Shown piece after piece: positions 23,411 to 35,479 of a stretch of DNA of 64,000 nt. Each line of letters opens with the position of its first letter. Position 1 is the first letter of the stretch. The position numbers and the translations under genes were made by a program. The DNA comes from Lepeophtheirus salmonis. Taxonomy: Eukaryota; Arthropoda; Copepoda; Siphonostomatoida; Caligidae. A model generated the notes under the pieces. That model had not been told where the DNA came from, searched no databases, and worked only from the letters and a program-made list of their open reading frames with translations. The DNA lies in assembly GCF_016086655.4 (NCBI RefSeq), contig NC_052140.2, positions 23,064,001-23,128,000 of the forward strand, in the 5' to 3' direction.

Positions 23411-23810
23411 AAAGTACGGGCATTGGAAATGAAAATTGAGACCATTGATTGAAAAACATACATAATTAATTTATTATAAAAAAAAAAAGTTGTTAAATAA
23501 TTATAGTTGGACTAGTGTTAGTGTTGGGCTAGTCCTGCACAGATATCTGAATCAGTCTTTTCTTTTTTATCGGTGCGATCTTTTTTACCATTAAACGCCC
23601 CTAAGGAATGATAGGTAGTCCCGGGGCTACCAGTACTTGGTTCTAAATATCATCGTAGGCTTTAGTTTAGAAAATGAATTATTCCATTAGCTGTCAATTT
23701 CCATTATTTGCACCAATATATACAAAAAATATCTTTATGATCAATAAAGGCTTTACCGTCGATCTGCAGCCGCAAATATCTTGGCTAAAGATAAGAAAAT
23801 AAATCAATAT
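23411..23810. other. No gene seen
   Basis: GGCTAGTCCTGCACAG and GTTTAGAAAATG resemble text near 27390-27460, another low-copy dispersed repeat. Confidence 0.35.
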
Positions 23811-23814
23811 AATA

Positions 23815-25019
23815 CCAGGCCGTGCAGAATTATTTACCAATTTTTGTTCAGAACATATTTTGGACAATAATGACATTTCGAATGACTTGAGAAACAATTT
23901 ATTCATACATTTTTAGAATAATAACATAGTTTGTGATCAAATTTAATCAATGTAGCCACCATTTGACTCAATGACACTTGTCAGGCGACGTCTGAAGCTG
24001 CCACAGACTTGCTGGATGTAATTGGCGTCCATGGAGGCCAAGGCCTTGTTGACAGCAGCCTTTAAGGCATTTATGTTCTTGTGTCGTTTTTTGCAGGCCT
24101 TGGTCTCCACGTGCGCCTAGATAGGGAAGTCTAGTGGGTTCAGATCTGGGCTCTGAGGGGCCAGTAGTCCTTGGCCAAAAGTTCATGTTGTCCTTGAGCC
24201 ACTCCTGAGCTTTCTTGGAAGCGTGGGCGGGTGCTCCATCTTGTTGAAAAACCCAAGGAGAGTTACCGACTATGGATTTGATCCACGGAAGGACCTGGGA
24301 CGCCAGAATATTCACATAATCCTCCGCTGTTAATCTGAGTCAGTGGGGAACTTTACTGGCGTCATGGCCTTCCCGTTGGATCTCCAAAGCTCACAACACG
24401 GTCATTTTACCTGTTGAAAACAGGATCGACTGTAAAAGTTTTCTCATCTGAAAAAATGATGATGCGTCCAGATGAGCTCTTGATATCATTCAAGATTTTC
24501 TTGGCACGCTCAAATCTGACTTCTCGCTGACGTTCAGTTAGCAGAGGGCGTTCAGTAAGCCTCAGGGACTTTCCTCCAGCCCTTTTCAATGCCCTTGAAA
24601 CAGTTGATGTCGACGTTCCCATCTTTCTGGCCATGTCGGCAATGGACTTGTTGGGAGTCCTCTTGAACACTGCCTTTACTTGCCTTGTTGAGACAGTGGG
24701 ATTCCTGATCAGCCCCAGGGAATGCTTGAGATCACCCTCAGCCTCCAAGTGCTTGGAAACGTTGTAAATTGTCTTCAACGAGGCCCCAACCTGTTCCTTA
24801 ATGTTGTTATGAGGCACTCCTGCTCGGAGGAGGGCTGCAATTTGATCCTCTTTGTTTCCTGATCGTTGGACATGGTCTCACGTTTGGAAGTTGTTACGCT
24901 GTCACAGGAAGGATTTTTGTTTATTTTAAAAGTAAAAATATGAAACAATCAGATTAGTTGCCACAAAACCTCTTAAAAAGTATATTTACATCATCGGTAA
25001 ATAACTTTGCACGGCCCGG
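23815..25019 (-). mobile_element. Tc1-like element, family B (best preserved)
   Basis: TA at 23813-23814 and 25020-25021. The 24 bp TIRs, CCAGGCCGTGCAGAATTATT and (inverted) CCGGGCCGTGCAAAGTTATT plus TACC, differ at three of 24 positions. At 1205 bp it is close to the length of a complete Tc1 element. It carries one minus-strand transposase gene. Confidence 0.9.
23943..24873 (-). pseudogene. Tc1-like transposase with all three catalytic regions, inactivated
   Basis: The ATG at 24873 (MSNDQETK) matches the family start. Within ten codons one base is missing from an A run near 24851-24853, so the main frame resumes as EDQIAALLRAG. Next come a bipartite helix-turn-helix (KEQVGASLKTIYNVSK and TSTSTVSRALKRAG), SDEKTFTVDPV (first Asp, 24441-24452), an in-frame TAA after FNR, and an internal deletion near 24375 of about 75 bases. 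Then QQDGAPAH (second Asp, 24224-24247), two single-base losses before SPDLNPLDFPI, a TAG in place of Trp, and FRRRLTSVIESNGGYID with TAA at 23943. It binds TIRs and cuts and pastes at TA in active relatives; this copy is dead. Confidence 0.9.
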
Positions 25020-25189
25020 TAATATTCTTTTAGCCTTGGGTGTTAAATAACTATGTTTAGCGTGTTGTTGAAAAGATCACTGGCAGCCATGGCTAGAGCA
25101 TATAATACTTAAGTAGCCACAAGCCTTCTACTTGAAACTTCAGGTATTTTGTCTCATTGAAAGAGATTGTGCTGAAGAGATTAAATGCC

Positions 25190-25310
25190 ATAGTTAGTAA
25201 CTACGTCATTTCAGATGTTTTAGTAAACATAAAAGACCGATAAGGACTGGCTCTAGAACTGACACATTTTATAAGGTCTGGACGGATCGGACATTAGTCT
25301 TATTAACTTT
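25190..25310 (-). repeat. Dispersed repeat R6, inverse copy
   Basis: AGTTAGTAACTACGTCATTT and AAAGACCGATAAGGA are the reverse complement of 15920-15990. Confidence 0.6.
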
Positions 25311-25383
25311 ATTAGAGGAATTCAAGACTAACATGTATTATACTTTTTTACGGCTGCATTTGTATCCTACAATTGACTGAATA

Positions 25384-25629
25384 GATGGATTTTGGTTGGA
25401 GCAATGGTCAAAGTAGAACTATGCCTCACTGCCCTAGGGGCTGTTCATTATGGTCTATATCGTTTTCTGTTGAGCCTTTATGTCAATTTTTTGTGGAGTA
25501 AAGAGGCAAGGTAGAACAATGGGATCACACTTCACAAAATCCACGAAAAATACAACTGGCAATAGGGAAGGGTCCATGGGGCAACGAGGCACACTTCTAC
25601 TTTGTCTATTACTCCACCAAAAATCGACC
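25384..25629. mobile_element. MITE with 50 bp TIRs, copy 2
   Basis: Same architecture as 14995-15246: ends GATGGATTTTGGTTGGAGCA and, inverted, GGTCGATTTTTGGTGGAGTA, with the internal third copy near 25481 (TGTCAATTTTTTGTGGAGTA). It contains no gene. The left TA is clear; the right border is slightly eroded. Confidence 0.8.
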
Positions 25630-27487
25630 TTCTATCTCATTCAATGTGCTTGCTATTGCTCTGAACAATTTGGCAAAAACACCTCTTAGTTACCTTGCAG
25701 CTAATAATATGACTTCTGGATTTTTTTTTCACTCGGCTGCTTATCCTAGAAACTGCATTGGCAACCTCCTTAATCCATGGGGATTAAGGCTAAGTGAAGA
25801 AGAACGTCCAAAATGCACAAAATTTGCCTACTTGCACTTCCTTTGCATTGTTCACTGAGGCCCATTTATTTGTTTTGTGTCTCTCCTTACTGTGGACCAC
25901 GGTTTATTCAGGTCTGGTCCCTTCCAGTCCAGTCCAGTTCACTTGTTTGTCATTTAAAAAAAATCGATCGTTCGTGACGTCATCGACGGTGTTTTTCATT
26001 TGACAAATTATTCTGTTATATCATAAAATAAACTATATAAGTAAGTAAACATATTCTATGTTTGTATTGCATCATGATGAAAACATGAATATTTTTTGAA
26101 GGATATGTGCAATTTGGGGGTTTTGACTTATTAAAACGAAGAAATTATACTTTAAGCCAACTTTTAGGATAAAGAGGATCTTTTAACACTTTACACCCTG
26201 AATTAAGTTATGTTTATTTTTGTATAAATTTAGATGTACAAAATCCCTTTGTCAAATAATTAAATTTTAACTGTTCAGAATATGATAAATGTGTGTTGTT
26301 AGATTCTCATAATAATTAAGTAAAATATATATGAATTTTAAAATAAAATAAAAAGTTAAAAGTATTGATTTGTAATTTTACATATAAAATTGTAAAATAT
26401 ATCTCATATATATCGTATTTGGGTTAATAAACCCTTGACATTTTTAAGGTAAATTCCAAGGACTGAACGGCCTAGGAGGCAGTTCCAAGGATCCATAGTC
26501 TTAAGAACTAATTGGGCCGATAACAAGACTGGACTGGATCGAATAAATAAGGACCGATACAGCACTACCTGTCATGACTTGTTTATGAAACGTTTATATG
26601 TTCACAATATTTTATTTTTTAAAGTTGATGTCGTTTAAATGAATGTGACTTCAATTCTGAAACACCCTGTATATCCATTATGTCAGGTACAGCCAAACAT
26701 ACAGATATTTGATGTTTGTACTAATGTGCGAGCGATATGGATATTTTAAGAAACCGATGCCAATCAATTCGGAGAATTAATAAACCATTAACGAATTAAA
26801 AAGTCTAATGAACGTTTGAGACCCCAGTAATAAATAATCAAACAAAAGCTCAATCAGACTTTAAAGGGCCACTCGATATAACGTAAACAGAAGAATACCA
26901 TCCAAGAGAAACTAACATTTTTTGTTTTTTTAGCTCTAAAAATTTCCAAGATCCTGAACCTTCAAAGTTGGGTTCCAGGGATCTCCAAAAATACATACAC
27001 AATACTTATATGAAGAAACTTCGTTAGATTGTTATCAAACTTCAGTTACTAACATCATAACAAGGAAAAATGAAAATGGTTTTATTGTTTATTTAAACAT
27101 TTGTAATATTTACAGTTAATTTAATGGATGAAACAGACAAATCACATTAACATAAACTGACAGTTTCAAATGACTTTTGTATATTATAAATATATTTTTT
27201 AAATGAGCTATCCGGAAATTAAGTTATGTATATAATTTACATAATATGATAGTCTCTCAATTCAAAAAGTTGTCCTTCGTTACCATATGTCAAAACTTAT
27301 TTTAATGATGTTTGTCCTAAGTAAGGATGGGTTTTGAGTAATTATGTTTTTTGGAACTGAGTAGACATGGGTAATTAAACTTTGGACTAGTGTAGGACAA
27401 GTTTCCCCCAAAGATATTGGGTTTTACACATCATTTGGTGTTCTTAGGTTTAGTTCAGAAAATGTATCAAATCGATGGTTTTCCATA
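25630..27487. other. No gene seen; R6 fragment at 26440-26570
   Basis: AAGGACTGAACGGCCTAGG, GTCTTAAGAACTAATTGGGC and GACCGATACAGC align with 16150-16230. A CACCCTGTATA end near 26665 looks like a solo mariner terminus. The rest is AT-rich. Confidence 0.4.
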
Positions 27488-27489
27488 TA

Positions 27490-28314
27490 CCGGGTGGTCA
27501 ATTGAAATCTGAATACATTCTAAGTAAATAGTTGATTAAATTTTATTGGTTAAAATGAAATCATATTTATGTATTATAAAGCTTAAACAATTAGTTACAA
27601 AAAGAGCAAATCTGAACTCTCTAACTGACGTAAAAGTCGGGACAATGGCACTTGAGCGTGAATTTCCATTCGCTCACTTCTTCACACTGGGCGTCTCCAG
27701 GACCAGAGTCTACACTGCCCAACAAGTCCAAAGCGTTGGAGAGGAAGATAGGCTCTATCATAAAGGCCAAACTGGATCCGGAGGAGTTAAAGAAAACCCA
27801 ATCCTCTCAAGTCCATGAGGGCCCATGCAAGCGATGTGGGGATTTCATACCAGGCAATCCAGAGAGGTTAAAAAGAATGGGGTGGAAAGAGCCCTGTGAG
27901 GGTGGAGAGGCCACTTTTGACACCAGCAATAAAAGAAATTCATCTCCTCCATGTAAGAATCTTAAAAATTAGTCTTTTGAGTTCATTTAAACTCTTTCTT
28001 GGCAAACTCTTTTGAGCGCAAATGTAGGGGAATGCATACAGCGTCCGTCCTCCAATCCCCAAGGCCCTTAAATCTACTGTCAGTCAGCTTTGGGACGTCA
28101 TGAGATAGGACTATATCCACAGCGAGTTCCAGGCATTCTGCCGCCACCTGGAAGCTATCATTGCTACAAAAGACAACTGCATTTATGATTAAAAGAGTTC
28201 AGACACACATCTATTTATAGTATTGATTATTCTAAAATTTTAATGTTAATTAATATATAAAATCTCGTTGAAGTTTTCATATTTAAAGTGTTGAGATTTT
28301 AATGGACCACTAGG
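27490..28314 (+). mobile_element. Deleted mariner/Tc1 element, family D copy 1
   Basis: Left end CCGGGTGGTCAATTGAAATC after TA, right end ATTTTAATGGACCACTAGG before TA. It is 825 bp, the same length as copy 2 at 53560, and shares the same internal deletion. Confidence 0.85.
27645..28192 (+). pseudogene. Family D transposase, internally deleted
   Basis: The ATG at 27645 starts MALEREFPFAH; LGVSRTRVYT is the first helix-turn-helix. After a frameshift KLDPEELKKT, then a stretch equivalent to RPLLTP (GGEATFDTSNKRN in the shifted frame). The catalytic core is deleted near 27970-28030 and the sequence resumes at the C-terminus: KALKSTVSQLW, a stop, then FCRHLEAIIATKDNCIYD and TAA. All three catalytic acidic residues are missing. 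Confidence 0.75.
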
Positions 28315-29329
28315 TATAATTGCCTTATAAAGGAAAGTTAAAGGGTAGTTCTAGACACATACTAAAGGAGAGTGAGTCCGGTACGAATTGTATTCTAACA
28401 TATCAGTTGCTCATTATGCTTCATTAATCAGGAGCAAAAACACTGTATTTTGAGGTATTTCATTGATAAAAAAACCCATCCGTTTTTGACTAAATCAGTT
28501 GAGTGTACTACTCGATTTGTCCAAAAATTCAGAAAATGCGTGAAGCAGGATGGTGAAGACCCAGGGACGGGGATTTCTCGTACGCCTTGTGATCTGAAAG
28601 CTGACAAAATCGTCCCAAGTACTGCTTTGTTGATAAATCTCCGTATATATGTTTTTTACAATCATCTTTCCCTACTCCCAAAGGGCTAAGAATAGTTACC
28701 CGTCTCCGCTACAGCGAATCTCTACCCCAATTGCGTAAAGTTCTCGTCTTGGCTATTGATGTTAGTGTAACTAAGACTAGAGTATTTTTACTTCAAATTT
28801 CAAAGGAAAGACTTGCAGAGGATCCCAAAGACTTTGATTGATCTAGTAAATACTTTAACGTCCAAGGCTCGAGACACGTAGTTTCCCTTTTCTGCTGCTA
28901 AGTAATAAGCACAATACGTTAGTGTGTGAATATTGAATTACTCAATAAGGAAATATTATCTTCCCGTGTGATATACTTTCAGTGGATTTAAAAACATATT
29001 ACGAAAAAGAAGGTGTGATGATGTGCGGTGGGAAACCGGAAAGTGATTTACTTTTAATTCTCGCCCCCCTCCTTCCTTTAGTGACTGACCACAAAATAGT
29101 CTTACCTTGTAAGAAAATTGTAAGGGAAATAACGACGATAGGTAAAGTTTTTATTCTAATCAAAAATTTAATTTTTACGTCGACAATAAGGTAAAATAAT
29201 ATGTTTCCAATTTCCCAAGATCTAAATTACATTACATACCATAATTGTTCAGATAAATCCGGATCATATTTAACTGCATCCTCATCAATATTTGAAGCAA
29301 GTTTAGGTTTGTCATTTTATTGACCAGTT
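28315..29329. other. No recognised gene; 79-codon open frame at 28450-28689
   Basis: The open frame (IDKKTHPFLTKSVECTTRF...) is not a family I recognise and uses a non-ATG start. I do not call it a gene. The segment 29280-29329 has similarity to 59720-59765 and may be the edge of family E. Confidence 0.35.
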
Positions 29330-30110
29330 TTAATAATACAAAAGAAAAAAGTCATTGAATGTATCTGCCATATTCGCCAAACATTCACTCCACACGAGGC
29401 CTAAGTATTTGGAGTCCTTGACCATGCTGCGATGGAGACTTTGTTTCAGTAATTGATGATTGAGACCTTCAAGGAGTTGTGTGAATTGGCAGTGATTTTC
29501 CTCTCTTTCTCCCCCTAAAAGAAGTAATCCATGGGATTTATAGGGGTGGGGGTGGGGGGAGTTAGAGAGCCAGGTGTAAGGTTGTTAAAATGACACTTTT
29601 TCGTCTTTAAACAAGCTTTGGGCCTTATGAAAGGGGTCAATTCTTGTTGACAGGGGAACTCGACACCATTGGCCTTAGCTTTCATCCAAGGTATCACTTT
29701 GTCAGACAGGAGTTCACAGAACCTGTCAGCATCCTCCCTCTCCTTTGGGTCAAAGAGGACAGTGGACATGACACTACCATTGCAAATAGTGATGCTGGCC
29801 AAATACTTGGTTTAAAAAACGTGGGGAAAGTTACGGGGCTACGAAGAATATAGAAGTGTGTTTTTTATGACTCCCGGACTTGTGGGTTTTTCTCTGATAT
29901 GCTTTGTACCCTATACTCTTTGGATATCTGATCATCTTTTCGATGTACTAGTAAATTTGATGGTGTTCCTCAGGGTCACTTACATCGTAAATACTTGTTT
30001 TGAATTAAAACTTGCGCAACTAACCTAAAGCCCTCACTTTAAAATCGAAATAACCAAGTTAAATGCTTTTCTTATTGTTCAGGATGTATTTAAAGATGAT
30101 TCGGATATAC
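29330..30110 (-). pseudogene. Family E transposase relic, copy 1
   Basis: The longest open part reads ITICNGSVMSTVLFDPKERE, DRFCELLSDKVIPWMKAKAN, then CQQEL where the second catalytic motif QQDS should be (Asp to Glu), KTKKCHF and TPINPMDYFF near 29515-29540. It then decays through VWRIWQIH-type frames to a TAA at 29330. Upstream, to about 30110, are 5' blocks shared with 59772-60250 (GTTTTGAATTAAAA and TTTTAAAATCGAAAT-type). The Asp change and several stops show it is dead. Confidence 0.75.
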
Positions 30111-30619
30111 CCAAAAATCCCATACATAATTAATGTTAATTACACGAAATGAGAATAAAAAACCATCAAATTAATTCTTAGGACTATCATCTAAATTCTA
30201 GCCATAATGATTGGAATTTATTTTTGTCAAGAGTACATGGATAATGAGTAGAGTTGTATATAACATGACGTGAAGGTGAGCGATAATTTTTTTCCAGTTG
30301 ATAATTTGAAGACTAATATATTTTTATTTTACAAAGATATTATTTTTATTTTGGTTTTTGTACAACTACATTTCAACATAATTACAACATCTAATTAATA
30401 CAAACTTCAATCATGATTCATTATTCATTATTTTTGTTCTTTTAGTCACGAGCGACTGTGCTCTCTCGAAAGCTGAAATGTAACAGTGAATATTTCTTGG
30501 GAAGATATACCGTCTGCAGATTTTCAGACTTTACAAAAAACCTTCTTTTTTGAGATGTTTTGTGATTTTTATTTCAAAAACTCTGAACTAAAAATGATTC
30601 CTTGATTAATCTTTTGCAG
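30111..30619. other. No gene seen
   Basis: AT-rich with short chance frames. Confidence 0.4.
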
Positions 30620-31200
30620 TGGTTATTACTTGCATTTTTCTCTCCGGTGTAAGATGAGTACGGAAAGAGAGAATATAATTAAGACAAGCAATGACGAAAA
30701 CATGAGGATGATCATGAAAAATACGTAGAAACCAGATGGAGTATTGTTGTTTGATTTTGTCGTATCTAATGGCTCTGTCACCCCCCCCTAGTCTGGTACC
30801 CAAACAGATTCCCCCGCACGGTGGCTGACTGTATGGATATTCCGAAGACAATGTTCATCCCATGTTTGAAGCCACTTTTCCAGATGGAAATGTTGTTCTA
30901 AAGCAGGACAGGGTCCTGCACACATCTCAAAAATGATCTAGTTTTTCCAAGAATAATATGAATTTCTGGTAGAAATAGATGTGGTGCCCATACAGCCCAG
31001 ATATGAAACCTCTGGATTTGGTCGAGATTTGGTGAGCTTGGAGGGAAACATTGTGTCCAACAAAGTAAAAAAACTAAAACCAACCATGTAAACGTTTTCT
31101 TTGCAGTATGGCATGAAACAAAGTCATACTCACCTCCAATCTCTTCCATTTCCTTCATTACTCTCTAGAAAGTTGCAATTTCAATCTGCAGATGCCAACA
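30620..31200 (+). pseudogene. Tc1-like transposase relic
   Basis: On the plus strand FPDGNVVLKQDRVLHTSQK (about 30878-30935; second catalytic region with QDR for QDG), NNMNFW, then CPYSPDMKPLDLV (30981-31023; third region) and VSNKVKKLKPTM. The order and spacing fit the DDE core of Tc1 transposase. The first catalytic Asp was not found, and stops and frame changes are numerous. Confidence 0.7.
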
Positions 31201-32850
31201 AGGGCAGTCTGCCTTTTTTACGAATGTGGAATAAATACATTGTTGATACCGAATTTTCTTTTAAATTGACGCAAAAACACGGATTTAATTTCTTTGTCTA
31301 GTGTAATATTTATAAGAGTAAAAAGAAAATTCTGTCAAATACTGCCCTGGTGACGTAAGCATCATACCATTTGCCCCTCCCTCGTGGTGTTGGGGGACCC
31401 TTGTTACGTTGAGCTGCATGTTATATAATTTTGAAGGGAGAAAATCAATCACCGCTATAAAAAGAAGAACTTTCTAATTATAAAATATCCTTTATGCAGA
31501 GAAAATATTATAACTGTATTTAAATTTATTTATTATGCATTTTTAAAACAGTTTACACAAAAACTAGGCAGTCATGGACACTTCAGAGGAAGAAGTCAAC
31601 ACCAGAACGACAGATAAAATGAATAATAAAAAAATGATTACAAGTACCAACTGTTTTTCCTTTTCTAATAGCTGAATTATTTTATTTCCGTTAAAAATCC
31701 CTTCTCTAAGAATTAAATAACAACTACCAATTGGTCTTGAGCCTTTTTTTCATTGTTTATTTTCAGAGGACAGATTGGGAGATCCAATCAAGGTAAAGAC
31801 GTGTAGAGTGTAAAAAAAATATACATATTAACAAATACTGGGGAAACAAACAAACAATATATATTTTGTAATTCACTTCCGTTTAACGAATGTGCTTATA
31901 TTTATATACGAAATATATTAAGGCATGAAATTCCCCTTTAATCAATTCGTGTCATGTAAACCCTTCCGACACTTATTTAATATTAGTAGTTGGGTAAAAT
32001 ATTTAAAAGAGTTAAACGCTATTCGAATGCATATTTTTATTAAAATAGTCATCTATAATAATATGTAGTAGGGAAGACCAGGTAGAGTAAGGAACGGTTT
32101 TAGGTACTGGATGTACAATTTTGTACATTTGTATTTATGATAAACAGTTGACTCGGGGATTTGTTGTCCCGCATTCATAAAGCCAGACAAACCTTACTCT
32201 ATTATGAAAGATTGCAATTTGACGGATTTTTAATTGGTACATTTTCTCAAACGGACATATATTTTATCTGTTCTGGAGCTGAGACTTGACTTAAAATCAA
32301 AATGACTGATTTATAAAATGATAATTGTATGACTGAAGATAATTGTATGAAAAATATAAGGTGTTGCAACTGTACTCCGACTCCCCTTATAGGTTTTTAA
32401 ACCTCTCTCTCTCCCCCCTACTAATTACTCGTCTAATTTACGTTTATTTCAAAACGTGCTCAAGCCGTTTTCAATGCATCATACGGGGTGTGTAGTTGAA
32501 ATTTGAACAATTATAAAAGAGAGGAATAAGAAAGTCCCATGAGAGGAATTTATGTGGCCTTCCATCTGCTGACAAACTATGTGCATGTACGTCCCCCTCC
32601 AAAAAGTTAACACAATCAATCCAATAATGTCATCACGAAGAAACAAAATAATGGGTATTACTTCTCTAATTTGCACAGAAAACACAAAAACAGGGATCTG
32701 AAACTTGACTGAGGAAAGTAGACAGATTATTTAGAAAGTCAAGAATGTCCCTAATCCCTGTATTGGCATCAAAAATAAGCCTTGAAGTTGTGCCCGACCC
32801 AAAATAAATCCCTATGACATGAAAGAGGCTGATCATTACAACCCACATAA
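31201..32850. other. No gene seen
   Basis: CAACTACCAATTGGTCTTGA and TTGTTTATTTTC near 31725-31765 match the right end of the 12243/13414 repeat. A 101-codon minus-strand frame at 32666-32971 overlaps the next array and matches no family I know. Confidence 0.4.
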
Positions 32851-32854
32851 ATTC

Positions 32855-34210
32855 TAAGATGGCACCATCTGCAATACCGGCTGAGTTTGACAAGTTTTTA
32901 GGGTCTGTTATTGATACAAGAAGTACATCTGTACACAATGGTCGCATCATCAAGCTCTGGGCACATCTCAAAGCCAGGGCCTGTCACACAAGGGCACCGA
33001 ATATCAAAGTACTCAAGGATTCAGTAGAGGAACAGTGTGAACAACATAAGTTATAAATACAGTGTTACCACCTTTCAAAGCTTCTGGGGGCACATCAAGG
33101 CCAATATCAAAGTCGATGAAGGCTACATTGAAGATTAGAAATGGCAACACATGTGCCAACATATGTTGCAAGTTAACTTAATGTAGCTCCTCTAAAATGT
33201 TGTCAAAAAGACATGGAGTAAGAATTGTAAAATGTAAGAGCCTCCACTATTGATACAAAAAAAAAAAAAAGAAGTCAGAATGGGCTACTTATTAGCGAAA
33301 TAATTTAGGCTTCATTGAGAAACATTTGACCTCCTTGAGCTCTAACTAATGATATAATTATCACCTGTCAGAGCTTTCAGAGGCACATACACACCATGAT
33401 CAAAGACGTCAATGAAGGCTACATAAAAGATCATATATGGTAAAACAATTGCCAACTGCTGAAACAACTCATGTTGATTTAGTTCACCTAAGAGGCCGTC
33501 ATGAAGACGACGGGTGGAAGAGTTTGACAATGTTTGAGACTTTGTTATTGACACAGAAAGTTCGTCAGGACAGGTTCCAGCTTTGTCAATCACTTCTCAA
33601 TAATCTGAAGACTGCAAGAACTGGTCACATCATATCCTTTTCGCTATGTGACGATGTCAGGGCCTACCGGACAAAGGCATCAAATCAAGGCACTCAAGGC
33701 TTCCATTGGATATCATTGAAACTCCATAAGCTCTAATTACATTGTTACCACCTCTCAGAGCTTCCGGCGGCCATTGTGGCCATCATTTAAGTCATCAATG
33801 TTACATTAAGAATTATAAATGGGAGCATATTTCCTAGTTAATGTAGCTCCCCTCAATTGCCGCCAAGAAGCATGGGATGAAGAGTTTGACAAATTTGGTG
33901 CCTCTTTTATTGATACAAAAGCTCGACAGAATTGTCAAGCACTTTTTAATAACCTGGAGAGTGCAAAAACTGGTTGCATCATCATTTTCTGGTATCAGCC
34001 AGTCCTTCTGGACAAGAGCACATAATCTCAAAGCACTCCAGGCTTCCATTGTGGAACATTGGGATTCCAATAGCTCTAATTACATTATTACCACAGATCA
34101 AGGCTATGGGAGGCGCATATAAGCCATTGTCGAAGTGGATGGAGGCTATATTGAAGATTAGATATGTAAAATACATGTGGCAACGTCTATACAAAATTTA
34201 CTTAATATAG
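32855..34210 (+). pseudogene. Four-unit tandem array of a deleted Tc1 transposase (family H)
   Basis: Four diverged head-to-tail units, with anchors near 32883, 33215, 33520 and 33882 and spacings of about 332, 305 and 362 bases. Each joins the stretch just before the first catalytic Asp (unit 3: LLLTQKVRQDRFQLCQ, SLLNNLKTARTGHII; unit 4: LFNNLESAKTGCIIIF) directly to the C-terminal tail (unit 1: AHLKARACHTRAPNIKVLK; unit 4: NLKALQASIVEHW, GYGRRI, EVDGGYIED, stop). TAATGTAGCTCC-like text marks unit joints. The catalytic core is missing in all, so deletion came before duplication. Confidence 0.75.
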
Positions 34211-34794
34211 CTCCCTTGTTTATGAAAAAAAAAAAAACGTTCAAATTTCAGAGTCAATGTGTCTAGTTTTCCATTACGCACCCAGTATCTAATTATAACA
34301 TCAAATTGGATTCTCAATTTACGATCAGATACTACATATCTATAACTATAGCTCCAAGAGGTTCTAATTAAAGGCCATTAGTTTTATATAGGTATAGAAT
34401 AGATACATAATATATATAAATATATTTTTTTAGAAATTGATCCTTGGCTCTTCTTAAGTGGGTATATTTAGAGCCCTTCATTTAATTTACTTACAATACG
34501 ACTCTATCAAAATATATTTACGATATAATCATGACTTTATAGACGTGATTGTAAGTAGTACTCGTAAGGAGAAGATTACAATAGGAATAAAAATGTTAAT
34601 TGTTCTCAGGAATTTCGTTACATACAATCTATGTCACGTATTTATCTACACCTGATCTCGCAACCTTTCCTATAAAAAGAAACATGAAAAAATTCCCAAT
34701 TCTTTCAATCCATAAAATTATTATTCCATAATAATTGTTGGGAATTGTTGTCGACTTAACAAGAAGGACTAATTTAACAAAGACGCCCGCAGGG
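34211..34794. other. No gene seen
   Basis: AT-rich. Confidence 0.4.
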
Positions 34795-35395
34795 GTTAAG
34801 CTAGAGGGACTGCAGCCAATGTCCCTAAATTAAGGATTTTTTCTTTTTTCCTAGAAATTTAATAGTGTAAATATTTTTCCAAAATATTTAAGTTTTTGTA
34901 CTAAGCTGTGGATTTCAGAAACTTTTTTCGAAAACATTTAATATATGAAATTTTTGTATAAAATTTAATATATTAAATTTTTTGATAAAATTTATTATTT
35001 GAAATTTCATTTTTCCAATTTTTTTCCTTTTTTTTAATTTTATGAATAGCTATGAATTATGGAAATTTATTTCTACAAAATTAAAAATATGATTTTTTTT
35101 TGTAAAAATTAGTATTTGCAAATTTCATTTTACAATGTTTTTTCAAAAAAACATAGAAATATTTGACCTTTTTTTTTTAATAAATTAAGTAATTAAAAAT
35201 TTAATTTTTTTTTTTTTTTTTTTTTTTTGTGAATAGATATAGATTTTTAAGTTTATTTTTCAAAAAATTAATATTTTGCTAAATTTTTTTAATACAAAAA
35301 CCAAGCCTTCCCCCCTCCCCAAAAAAGAAAAGAAAAATTATATATATATATGTAGATATCAGTAGACGCCCCCTTTTAAATTCAATGAATCAATG
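34795..35395 (+). repeat. T-rich minisatellite family, copy 3
   Basis: The lead-in CTGCAGCCAATGTCCCTAAA, repeated units with GAATAGCTATGAATT and AAATTTAATA, a 24-base T run (35205-35228), a C-rich tail and GTAGACGCCCCC. The order parallels 4790-5225. Confidence 0.65.
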
Positions 35396-35479
35396 TTCAG
35401 AAAACTGATAACTGGTGATGGAAATCCGGGGGTTTTTTTTAGCTGGCCTTTTTTTTGGAATTAGTAATCTGAAAAATGA

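Noticed and set aside
30470..30600. Possible tRNA or snRNA gene in the less AT-rich text
   Set aside because: No cloverleaf or box A/B pair could be drawn; the same held for other spots scanned by eye, which is not exhaustive.
32666..32971. 101-codon minus-strand open frame
   Set aside because: Partly antisense to the family H array and without a recognisable domain.
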